From Tubulanus polymorphus (Eukaryota; Nemertea; Palaeonemertea; Tubulaniformes; Tubulanidae): a stretch of DNA of 64,000 bases. How positions within the stretch are numbered: position 1 is the first letter of the stretch; each line of letters starts with the position of its first letter. Location of the stretch: the NCBI RefSeq assembly GCF_964204645.1, contig NC_134029.1, positions 7,210,001-7,274,000 on the forward strand, in the 5' to 3' direction. The position numbers and the translations under genes are program-made. Below the pieces are notes generated by a model that had not been told where the DNA came from, searched no databases, and was given only the letters and a program-made list of their open reading frames with translations. Below, in pieces: positions 1-11,400 of this stretch.

Positions 1-557
1 GTCGAAATGAGGATCAAAATTGATATTACCAATTGCTTTTAAAGTAATTGAAAATGAGAAATGCGTGGTCAACGCCCACTCGTAATTGCTGGGTATAAGT
101 GGTTGTCTCTTCATCATCAATTTAATTTTGCGGCCTCCGAAGAATTTCAACTCAAAATCTATAGAAAAAAACCTATGACGAAATAAATCCGAAGGTGGAG
201 TAATACGATAAAGATAGAGCTTTATTATTTCAGTAGAATAATTTCATAAGCTAGATTCAAATAACGAATAGTGATGACGAATTAAACAAATTGCACGATG
301 ATAAACTTCTACCGTTTGCATTGGTGCAGCGAGAATAAAAACAATTTTGAATGAGTGATATTGAATATGTCCTATCTATTCTAACAGGATAGGTTTGATC
401 AATATGTACACGATTTTGATGTTATTGAAGTTGATTTTTAGCCACTATTATTCTCTCGTAGAGCACCTCGCAAAAATATATAAATTTTTCATCTGACGTA
501 GTAACAGTTATGGTAATAATGGATATACATAGGGTTACGCGGTCAAAGGCAAAATAA

Positions 558-722
558 GGTAAAAATGCCATAGGTAAAAATGCCAGAAGTAAATACTGGG
601 AATTAATAGGAACAATTGAAATATATTCTAATCTCATGCTTTCAACGAAATTTTTGATTCTCATGTTCGTTTAATTATCTGCATATTTTCTTCTGGCATT
701 TTTCGTACCTCTGGATTATTAC
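558..722. mobile_element. Short nonautonomous element with GGTAAAAATGCCAGAA-type inverted ends
   Basis: The left side (558-592) reads GGTAAAAATGCCATAGG followed by TAAAAATGCCAGAA. The right side (about 690-722) carries the reverse complement of a related string, containing AAAAATGCCAGAAGAAAAT. The same core occurs at 17935-17967 and as an inverted pair at about 27576-27612 and 28038-28092, so it is a dispersed family. The exact ends and any target duplication are unresolved. Confidence 0.5.
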
Positions 723-1010
723 TTAAATTCATATCCGTATAAGCCTACACATAAATGATCACGTGATGTGAGCCTACCTGTATATACGCGTATGGCTGTG
801 TAGATAACAACAATTTAACGAAAAATCGTCTGGTTACGGCATTTAAAAAAGAACGCATTTATCATTGGTTGGCTGATATCAATTTTATCGTACCGTATCC
901 ATAGAATTCTCAAACTCATAACACAAATATCACCGTATCAGCGCTGTACATCAATTCCTGCATCATCTAAGATAAACAACCCGCTTTTTTAGAATTTAAT
1001 GAAACTGCTT

Positions 1011-1143
1011 CAGGGGCCAGTTGCTCAGAAGTTGGTTAAAGATAACTGGCGGATAAATACAGCAGTTATAATGAACTTTTAATTGTCACTATGTCAACTA
1101 TCCACCGGTTAACTCTAACCAACTATTGAGCAACGCACCCCTG
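1011..1143. mobile_element. Palindromic MITE with CAGGGG ends
   Basis: The left arm starts CAGGGGCCAGTTGCTCAGAA and the right arm is its imperfect inverse, ending GAGCAACGCACCCCTG. The arms pair over about 45 bases and leave a short centre. The flanking octamers AACTGCTT and AACTACAT match at 6 of 8 positions, suggesting a decayed hAT-like 8-bp target duplication. No coding capacity. Confidence 0.65.
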
Positions 1144-2039
1144 AACTACATCGAGGATTTATCTTTTACCCGAAACAACATGGGGGAAAAAACAACAATA
1201 ACAAAAACGTAATAATGATTTTTTATCCCTCATTAATGAAAATAGAATAACAACATTCTTTGACATTTAACATTCATCACTTATAAACAGATCTTCATTT
1301 TCCCGTAACTATGGATGCGTTGTAGTTGCCAAGTAATTTGCAACGATTAAGGTCAAAAATGTATTATTTATTGTTTTAACGACATTCGCTTTTGCTGCGT
1401 AGAAGCAGGGAGCCTCCTTCCATTCTGAAGCGATACACTAAACTGAATTGTTTTCTGTATCAAAATTTTGCTCGTTGTTACATTTGGCGATTTGTCTTTT
1501 CAGTTGAATTGCCAATTTGATAATGACGCGCATCCTTGCACATCAGCTCACTAACGCGAAAACAATTGATTTCATCTTCAAAGCGATTATTAACGCGAGT
1601 ATTTTGCGAGATACAACGCTGTTTAATATATGATATTGAATCGAACTTAACATTTCGCCTTTGTCTTTCGATTGGTATCCACAAGGCCCGGGAAACGCCT
1701 GATAAGCAAGAATAACGATTTCTAATCCTCGTATTTGCTTCAAGCTTCATGATTTAACTTGACAGTTGCCAGGTTACAGGTGTTATGAGCTGCAAACAAT
1801 GCCGAATCGTGTGCGAGTTATTTGTTTTGGATTTCTCGGGGATTATTATAAATTTATGGTGCATTTTGTTGGCGCTTGGATACAAAAAAAATACGATTGG
1901 ACTTACGGCATTTTGTCGCTACTTCGTTTAAAGCAAGTTGCACAGAATTTCCAACATCAATATCCGCTTTGGCCATTTAGCTAATTAATGCCCCGAGGCG
2001 CTAAGCAAAATTTGAATGAAGCAAAAAATCGCTTGTTTA

Positions 2040-2530
2040 GAAAAAAATATTCATATTTATAGCGCTTACCAATGGATTTACTTAAGACAATGTGTAAATT
2101 ATGCTGCTGTTACATTGAATTGTCGGTGGAAACAGGAAAGTACTTAGATATATCAAGAGGTCAACGGATATTTAATAAATGCAATCTGAACGTTATCGGA
2201 GATGAGATGCACTTCATACTTGTATGCCCATATTTCCTATGTTATGGGACCTATGTTATTTCATCCCTTACTATTAATAAACTGAGTGCCCTTTTTATTT
2301 TAATAGAAAACCCTAATAAATCCGGTTTGTTTTATAAAAAGAAATGCAAGTCCACTGTACCAGCAGTGCCGAAAAGGCAAAAGGGTAAAGTAAATCGAAT
2401 TTATATTGTACTTTATAGGCATGTCTACATATGTCTATGTAATTGATATTATCGTCCATCCTACACATATTCATGTATTTACACATATATTGTAAATTTT
2501 TTCTGCGCTCTAAGCAAATGTCTTTTTGCT
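2040..2530 (+). mobile_element. Degraded 3' end of a LINE (reverse-transcriptase C-terminal tail)
   Basis: The frame at 2072-2446 encodes a segment with ETGKYLDISRGQRIF, then CNLN, then GDEMHFILVCPYF. That pattern (E-T-G-x-Y, C-N-L, D-E-x-H-F, x-C-P) is the C-terminal zinc-knuckle-like tail that follows the reverse transcriptase in many invertebrate non-LTR retrotransposons. The expected first Cys of the knuckle is missing (FNKC), the tail ends in low-complexity sequence, and AT-rich DNA with AATAAA-like strings follows, as at a LINE 3' end. No endonuclease or polymerase domain is present, so this is a 5'-truncated dead copy. Confidence 0.6.
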
Positions 2531-3547
2531 GAGCGAAATAAACTAAACTAGTTTATCTCGGGTAATGCGGCGTTTCCTAACGTGGTCATCGTGGTACTTT
2601 GTCACGACGTCCCGGAATGCCTTGAACGCATTAATTATTCAAACATCGCTCAACGAACATGCGTGAAGCTAACCACGCATAAAGCTATCCGGTGCCGTTG
2701 TCTCTGCCTACATCTGTCAGAGAAATCGTACTTGAAAACGCGGAATAATATATTTGCGTGTGTATATACATTATATGAGTTACGTCGGAGCAGAGTATCG
2801 ATCGACTAAAACTCATTTTTAGCATCTTATAAGTCTACTCACTCTTATTTTTCATCGAAGATTCGCTTCTATTGGTCTACGCCCACTCAAACAGGAAAAT
2901 GATATATGAATCACTTTTGATCTACTAGAGATATTCCGACATTTGAGATGTCTTAGTACTCAAACGTCGGAAATATTCGCGATAGAAAAAAGAAATGACT
3001 TTTTTCAACTGTGAGCTAGGAGGTATCAGCAACCGATAATGTCTCCACATAATTGCTACGAGTCAATTTCATTAATCGCTTAGAACTCGTTCGAAATGGT
3101 TACGCTATTGAACAATTCTGGAGCAGCTTTATTAGTAAAGCGGACCAACGATTTGGATCTTATTAAGGAGAAATTTGTCTCATTTGATAGTATTAATTTG
3201 TCCCAAATTTATCAATAAACGTACACAATGCAATAATCCATCCTCATTTCTTACATTGGTTCGCTCCGTTTAATGGCCATTCAAAAACACGATAACGCTC
3301 AGCCAAGTTCGACTTCTAATTGTATTTCAACATTCCACCCTCGAGCAAACATCCAGGTCTACCATTGACTTTATGGCAAGTTATATCTATTCGAAGTAGT
3401 TTTCTTTAAATAAAGCATAAGTAAAGAAGTATCGAAAGAATATTATATACTGTAAACAGAATGTAACGAGATTATAACCGAGCAATCGGGTGCAATCGGA
3501 TGTTATTAACATCTTCATGTCCTTCGGTAGGTCGCGCGAGGACAATA

Positions 3548-3672
3548 TTCCCGGGCCCGGTTTTGTAGACTGGTATAACCTTAAATCCGGAGGCTAACTC
3601 AATTGATAATGAATTGAATTAGCCCCCGGGTGAAAGGTAATACCAATCTATAAAACCGGGCCCTGGGTTTCA
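3548..3672. mobile_element. Palindromic MITE with GGGCCCGGTTTT ends
   Basis: The left arm, GGGCCCGGTTTTGTAGACTG and on, is matched by an inverted right arm ending AATCTATAAAACCGGGCCCT. The stem is roughly 33 bases. The centre itself folds (CAATTGATAATGAATTG), so almost the whole 125 bp can form one hairpin. It has no coding capacity. The GGGCC/GGTT edge resembles the element at 23724-23849. Confidence 0.6.
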
Positions 3673-4805
3673 ACGCGGGTGATATAAAAATAGTGTATCA
3701 TATCAATATTCGTGTACGTATTTAATAATTACACGATGATGGTTTTTACACACTACATATTTATTTGTCGTCGTCATTTTATAGCGTCAATTTTGTACAC
3801 AGAGATGATACATACGAGGATTATTGATTATAAACGTGGAAATGGACGGATTCATCATTCTGTAAAGAATAACATCAACGTAAAAATAAAAGGCGAGAAA
3901 ACAACGGAAAATGCAAATTGTTTTTGGACGGAATGAAAAGACTGCGCATGAAGACACGTGGTGTTAATGGATAGTCTAGTATATCGCCTGACTCATGTAT
4001 CGTGAAAAAAGCACACGAGATGAATCTCTTTTTCAAAAAATACAGGTACGTAAATACGAACATAATAAGGCGAATGCGGTATGTAAACGTAATTGGTATA
4101 CGCGAAATTTCGTATGTAAAAAAGAGTTTAAAATCAGCAGTTTTCTTAAAAAGTAATACAAAGAAAAAATAAGGACTGATTATTCGGTGGAAAATAAGTT
4201 TTGCATAGTAAGTGAGATAACAGAATCATATATCATAGCTGCATTCAGTAGCTATAACGAATCGAAAATGTCCCAGAAACAACAATGTGTTAATGTGGCA
4301 GCAACGTCGACATTTTCCCGTGTGATAAAAATGAAACCGAAAATATCTGAAGAATCCAATGTTTCAGGGCATTGAGATAAACGGTTTAGAAATGAAAATG
4401 AATATGATAGCATGTTGACGACTAGATTCAAAATGGTCATAATATAAGTACGTTTTAGAAAATCGAGATAACTTCCAATTTTCCGAATTCTCACCTATAG
4501 CAGCAGCCATAATCTGATTGCGGAATATCCTATTCTAGACCCTGACTTCGTTTAGCAACCGCCAAAATATAAAAATATAATAGACACTGTATTTCGCTAT
4601 TTTACTAGTACGTAAGTCCACTGAGGTGTGTGAGGTCCGTAATTTTTTCAAAACAGTTCGTAGAAAAATTGACCCCACATTTCTTTCCTCTATATGTCTC
4701 GGAACAGTCATGTAGAAATTGCACAGCAGAGTGGATGTATCAGGACACCACGTTGTGGATTTTGAAAAGCAGTTCTTGCGAATAAGTGACCGAAGAGCGA
4801 AGTTC

Positions 4806-5491
4806 TCACGCCGCCTCGGCGTCTGTTTCGGTCGTCTGTTTATCGACCAGGCCGATTTTCTGCCCGAGCCATTTGAATTTGGCGGCAATTTCGTCCTGAA
4901 TTAAACTAAAACACATGGATAGGATAGCCATGCCGAAAATCATGTAGATAGCGCCCATGATTAACTGTATATGGGTTTTTGTCGACTCCAGATCTTCGGT
5001 GCCGGGTACGAAGTCTCCGAACCCGATTGTACTGATTGTGATGAAGCAGAAATAGGACGAATCGAGCATGTTCCATTCTTCCCAAATGCTAAACAACACC
5101 GCCCCGAACACGATATACGCAGTTATCACTAACATCGTAACAGTCAGAGGTATTGTAATGTTATCATCATCAAACTCATCGTCCTCGTCATCTTCGTCAT
5201 CTTCGATAACGACCGGACCAGTTTTCGGCGGAGGTGTAGGTTTGCCAGAGTTTTCCGTACGCCAGGCAGGTTGAGGTGGCGGGTTTTGTTCGACCGACTC
5301 GACTTTGGTTTTTTCGGTGCGTTTTCTGAAGCAACCGCAACAACAAACCCGCGAGTAAATAAGCTTGAACAGATCGGCAAGGACGTCGCCTATCATCGCC
5401 AAAAACAGCAGCAGAAGCGGTATACCCAATACGGCGTACGCCATGCAAACCACTTTACCCCAAGTTGTCTTCGGTGCAATGTGTCCATAAC
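4806..5491 (-). CDS. K2P shared terminal exon: filter 1 end, TM2, TM3, P2, TM4
   Basis: The exon starts after a TTTAG acceptor with GT TAT GGA, completing G-Y-G-H-I-A-P. It then encodes TM2 (VVCMAYAVLGIPLLLLFLAM), a Cys-rich segment (CCCGCF), a Pro-rich stretch and an acidic run of about 15 residues (DDEDDEDDEFDDD). TM3, pore 2 (TISTIGFGDFVPG), TM4 and a short C-tail ending DAEAA and TGA follow. The short cytosolic C-terminus is unlike TREK or TASK. No second copy of this exon exists elsewhere in the window, so all four upstream first exons appear to depend on it. Confidence 0.9.
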
Positions 5492-8400
5492 CTAAAGTAA
5501 AACACAAGAGAAATGATAATCAGTTTAGATACCAGTTTGAGATGTCTATGGTTCATTGAAAAGGATCCCGCTTAAAAATCGGAATGAAACTGGAAGAGAT
5601 ACGATCTTCTTAAAATTATAATAACGGTTAATTAGCATATTTTATGCCACTTTTCAAAATCCTTAGAATTATAATCAGGTTAATTTGCATATTCTATGCC
5701 ACTTTTCAAAATCTGCTCTAAAACTTTGCAGCATATTGCCAATAGATCGTTCATACCGGTATCGGGTCTCATCAAAATTAGATTTAACTATAGGAGATGA
5801 TGCAAATGTAATTTGTAATTTTAGTAGTCGACCTTATCGACAAAAATGACATTTATTACTGTACTCGTCGGCAATATCGCTATGAATTGATTAAGATAAA
5901 ATGTGAAAACGACATCTGCCTGTGCGTACTGTGTATTTAATATTGAATGTTTTCTCTTGAATCGATGTTTATCAGTTCACAGTTTATGAGTTGGTGGCCT
6001 GGTAACAAGTGAATACGTCAGTAGCTACGAAGTCCTCAGAACACGCTCTCTCTCTCTCTCTCTCTCTCTCTCCCGTATATTACACAACGGCTAATAATGT
6101 TTTGCAATGAACCGCGTGATTGATTAGGACACGAAATCATGAAATCATCACTGTAATGATGTACGCCTTACGAAGGCATATATTTCATATAGAAGTAATT
6201 TTTCGGTTTTTGGCGCAATTCATCATCCAAAAATGTATACTGAGAATTGTCCACCAACATTTAACGAAGAAAAGAAATGAAGCTTTAAGAAAAGCTTGCC
6301 ATATTTAAGGTGACTCGATATTCACAGAAATGTGTACTTCTTCACAAGGATTTACAGTACTGAGCTGGTTCAGCCATCGAAGTGTAATTTTCCGCAAACA
6401 GACAAACATACCTTAATCTAAACTACAAATAAAATTGTATGTATATATTTAAAAAAAGTAATTTCGAGGAAATTGCATCCAAACCATATCATACGAAGAA
6501 TTAGAATTTGCCACTCGCATTGACAAACGTCGAAATATCGCCGTTGTTGTTATCGGGGCGAGAGTAAATTAAAAGCGAATTAACCTTGACCTGAATTGTC
6601 ACAACCTCGTGTTCACTTTTCCATTTTCTACGTAAGTATCCACATCTCGTCTGTAGCGCGATTAATTTGACGTCACATATGCGTCAGTAATAATTCCGCC
6701 ATTATTTCCTATATTTATTGGAATCGATATCAAAAACTCAGCGCGCTGGATGCTGATATAGAATCACTTAGCAAACCCGCCACTTTTCCATTTGCATATA
6801 ATTTCATTGTTTATTTTACCACTTCTAGAAAACCTGATGTCACGAAAAAATCAAAACTGAAGTGTGGTTTTCTAGATAAACACACATGAACGCTGACAAT
6901 GAAACGAAATTTGCGTGAAATTATTGTACGTGATACGTACGAATTCAATTTCAATTCAATCAATTCAACTCGTTCATATGAAATGCATATAAACTCTATG
7001 ATTATCGTAATCAAGATATACACCGACCCGGTGGGCTTGTAATCAGGGTCCTCAGTGTATTGGACTACGACGCGCTTACAAATAAACGATGCTTATACCA
7101 AACATGTGCGTATCGACGTTCATAAGAAATGCATAACATGCAAAATGAAAACATGCAAAATGAAAACTCAACTAACGAGTTATCGACGGATGCGGTTATT
7201 TGATAATCTATACATATGAAGGCTGCAAGTTAATCCATCATGAAGTTAATTTGATCGAATATATGTCCTACTGTCTGGTAGCATAGCTGGTGATACGGGA
7301 ATGCCATTTGCTTGTCTATTGGAAAATGATAATTCGTTTCAGTTTTTAAAAGCTTACTTGTCGATGCAGAGTGTTTCGTCATAAATGGAGGAGATTCATA
7401 GTATTGATGAAATATCTAGAATGGGCCTTTTATCTCCTCTATCTAGTTCAGTACGAAAAGGCGGTTTCTTTAGGGGAAACAAAACCAGATGATGAATTAA
7501 CGAAACATTCAATAGCCGTTTAAATGGGGAAATACCAATCCAAATCATTTTTCCACTTAAAGCCTTTATTAGAAACAATCAAACTGCTTCTAATGATTAT
7601 TATAATTGAATACTGCAACCAAATTCAGATCACAGCCTTTTACGGCCGATGTAGATATCTATTCCATTCAAATGGCATTTAGCAAGAGTTGAGATTGATA
7701 TTCTCCTCACAAAGTTCATCTACAATTCAAATAACTGTATTGACGCACGTCATGTTAACAGCAATACAAATGATTTGGTATTGTCCAATATTTCAAGAAT
7801 TTTATGGTGCGATTTTAATATGGAGCGGGAATTCCTCGTGCCAAAGCCAGAAACCAGTCAAGTTTACTATTCATATGACACGAACTATTTAGGCGAATAT
7901 AAATAAATAACAGATATGTTTCAACACGTATAACGATGAAGATTGAAAAACACAAAACCATTGATCGCTGGGGGCACTATTTTGACTCGGAGTAATCCCA
8001 CGAATGAGTAAAAACAGGTCTTTAAGACCAGCCATTGCAAACTGGCCTGGTAAAAGAAAGAAAAAACTTTCGCATCAGGTGTCCTGCAAGGTTTTCACCT
8101 TTTCTGAAAGAATGTATATTTCATTCATATGTTTTGAGATACAGGGCTATATTTGGCCGATAGGCTTCATTCATCTTTAATCCTATTCGATCAAATTGTT
8201 GTGTTTTCAAGAACGCATAGTCTGTTTCCATGGTTGCTTATGATAACCGATCTTTAATGACCACGTGTCTGTTGCGAATCCGTGCGGATTAAGAGCGGAT
8301 TATACGCGAAACACAATTCGCACGATTGACTCGCAATTGGATTATAACGGCAAAAAATGGGCAATGAATTGCCTAACGAAAGAATCAATATCAAGCTATA

Positions 8401-11400
8401 CCTATACTGCCCTCAACGGCCGGGCCGTTCTCGGTCGGTATTTGATTTGGCGCACGGCAATCTCTTGTTAACATTATATAATCGATTCCAATAAGTGCAA
8501 TGAAGATTTGTTGCCGCTAATTAATGAAACGAAACGAAATTCGCCGGGTGAGTATACGGTCTAAGCGATATAAACGACTAGCGCTGTTTTTGAATTGATA
8601 TATCTGTATTCACCTTATCACACAGGGCAAATCGATGGCGAATCCGAAATACCACACGCAATCGCCGTCAACCTTCAGCCCATATTTATTGCCGTTTTTA
8701 TGAATACATATCGCGATTCCGACGAAACGGAAATGATCTGAAAGCGCTCCGACACGAGTCGAGCACTTCAGGTTCGAGAAATGTTTGTCCGCTTTATGTG
8801 GCTTAGATTGAACGTCGGCTGTTACAGAGCGCCAGACGTCAATTCCATCCTGCTAATTACACGTTGGGATTATTTTGATTATTTTCAACGGATAAAACCT
8901 GATAATGCAGGATGAAAATTAAAAGATTGGAAAAAGGGCTTTTATTCTACCTACTTGTGGCAGTTTCATTAACGAATGACGTACTGGTATTCGAGTTAAA
9001 TTGATTGAAATGACGTAGGCTACTGGTCTTTCGAGTTAAGAATAATACTGATTCAAATGACTTTTTTGAATCTGCCTTCACAAATATAGAAGCGTATGCC
9101 CACTAAGTTCAGACGTTCTGACGCCATCCGTAGTATTGTTTATATCTCGAGTGTTTTTTTATTTTGTTTCTTTTCCAATATGATTTTGCAAAATGCCAAT
9201 ATATACACGCAGCAATACATTGTTTTCATTAGTTCGACTTCGAGATCAGTTTCAAGAAGAAAATACCACAATAGATACCGCCGAAGCAATTATGCAATAG
9301 ATCACTTGATGAATTGCCCGTCAATGTCGCCAGGACAACAAGATACATATATACAAATCGGCTAGGGGGAAATAATCAACATTTTGTTTGGGTGCACATG
9401 CGCTGAATTATTATTTCGTTTTTCATATATCAACGAACGGCTTAGTTTTATCGGGGCGGGGGGTGGCAGCGCTCGACCTCCCTGATTTTATTATCTAGTC
9501 GGTGAATTCACAATGAACGGATCGTAGAATATCTGATTATTAAAATCCGTTAGTTCTGCAAAGTATCAGCACGGGAGTATTATGGGCCAAGTAACATGCT
9601 AGCCGAATATGGGTTCGAATCTAAGGCTTGAATGCGAGGTTAATGTCATCGGAAGGACTAGCGATTCACTATTGATTCAAATATGATACGAGTAGCCATG
9701 CAATTCATAGGCTTTCAATCATTTATTAATGAAATAATCGAAATATGACTAAACGTGCGCGATTGGTTTTCAGTGAAATGATGGATATATTGACCACTTT
9801 CTGTTTACGTGATATATTAAAGTGTCGTGTCTGGGAAATGCTGGGTAGTTTGCCTATACGATCAATCAGTAACGTTTTCAGTCATATTTGCAGACTCTTG
9901 GCTGAAGTGTTTTCTTTTATGGTTTATACCATATATGCATTCTATGATTAGAAAGAATGTCCATAATTAGACAAAAATGAAAGATCTGATGACGAAAAGT
10001 GAGGATTTGACTCAAGGAGAAATGGTATTCTCTATGTTAGAAATAAGTCTGATGGCATAAGCCATCAATAAGCCTACGTTAGTAGGCCACAGGACCCCAA
10101 ACATAGTACCTAGAATGAACAACGGTTTCCCAGTAAAGTTGCCATACTTCCAAAATTAGGAAAGATGACGAAAACCGTTATCATGAAGTATGTAATCCGT
10201 GTATACTAAAAAGACAAATTGATCATGAAATAGTTCCCAGAAACTATTATGCCTTGAGTGAAAGTACCAAACATGGAGGATTCCCTACATCATTTAGCTC
10301 TAGAGTACTAAATGTACTTGTACACCTGTATTGGAATACCCATCCTTTCTCAAGGTCAAGATCAAGGTTTGATTATTTCAACAGATTGGTTAAGTATGTG
10401 AGCGCAATTGTGGTAATAGGAATATTTATGTTCATCATTGTTATCTTCATCATCTTCATGGACTGATGGTTGAAATTTCAAAAGATGAGTCAAAAGCAAA
10501 AATGTATAGTTTAAGTTTTCAATGGTGGAAAATACTATGACCGTTCTCCTCCTACTGAAAGTAAACTTTCACTTCTAACACGGCAAATGATGGTCATGGT
10601 ATACCTTTTACTGCGCTAAAAGGTCTCCATGTCAATCATAACCCATCGAAAGAGTACGAAGAGAAATGCATAAAGTACGGGAACAGGCTAAAATCGTTTT
10701 CCTTTTTCTTTTTGTCGACCGTAATCTCTATACATATCCCATTAGCAATGGACATTGAGAGTGGCGGGAAATGGAGTGGCAGGAAACAGCAGTGGCAACA
10801 GTGGAAAGTGTGTCAGAATTTAACCAGCTTTTCTATCGCACATTTATCGAATATCGTTCATCTTTTAGACGTGATTTCAGTCGGAACAAACAATATACAA
10901 CGTACCTAGGACCACCTCTCATTAAGAGATTGTTTATATGAATGGCAGAAAAATGAACAAATATTCTCCATTCTTACCAAATTCATTTTAGCTGAAGGTA
11001 TGAAATTACAGCTGAAGGTATGATACATGTCTTAACTATTCTGCTACACAGAAGAAGCAAATATGGGGAAATGATGCAAACGGGGATGGAAAACAGCCAA
11101 ATCTTTCTAGCTCAATTTCTAGCGTTTTTTTCCCTCCGTATTATATACAATATTTGATCCCATGTTCCAACGCTTTTCGAATTCGGTACCCTTACGATTG
11201 CCTGGTAACCAGGCATCGTATGCACGGATAAGTGGAAAAGTTCGGCCCTCAAGCGTGCAGGGTAAGCCTACAGGTTATCATATGTAGATTTCAAACCATT
11301 ACTTTGTGTAAGTTTGGTAACAGGTTGAGGATCTAACTACAGCCCTAGTCTACACGATCAGCATTAAAATTCTCCACCGATCTTAATCGGCAGAAGAATC

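Larger units (their letters stand above)
1..4805. other. Intergenic flank, no gene recognised
   Basis: No convincing conserved coding exon was found here. The open frames are short and have no family features. The stretch holds two inverted-repeat MITEs, a further short-TIR element and a LINE 3' relic, each listed separately. It is downstream of the K2P channel gene, so part of that gene's 3' UTR must lie immediately below 4806, but I saw no clear polyadenylation signal on the minus strand to mark its end. Confidence 0.6.

Noticed and set aside
5190-5215. A TRESK-like calcineurin docking motif (PxIxIT) in the K2P cytosolic loop
   Set aside because: The loop has P-V-V-I-E-D, which lacks the hydrophobic residue at position 5, so the match is not good enough.
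9571-9640. GGGTTCGAATC string suggestive of a tRNA T-arm
   Set aside because: No cloverleaf could be built around it; the acceptor and D-arm partners are missing.
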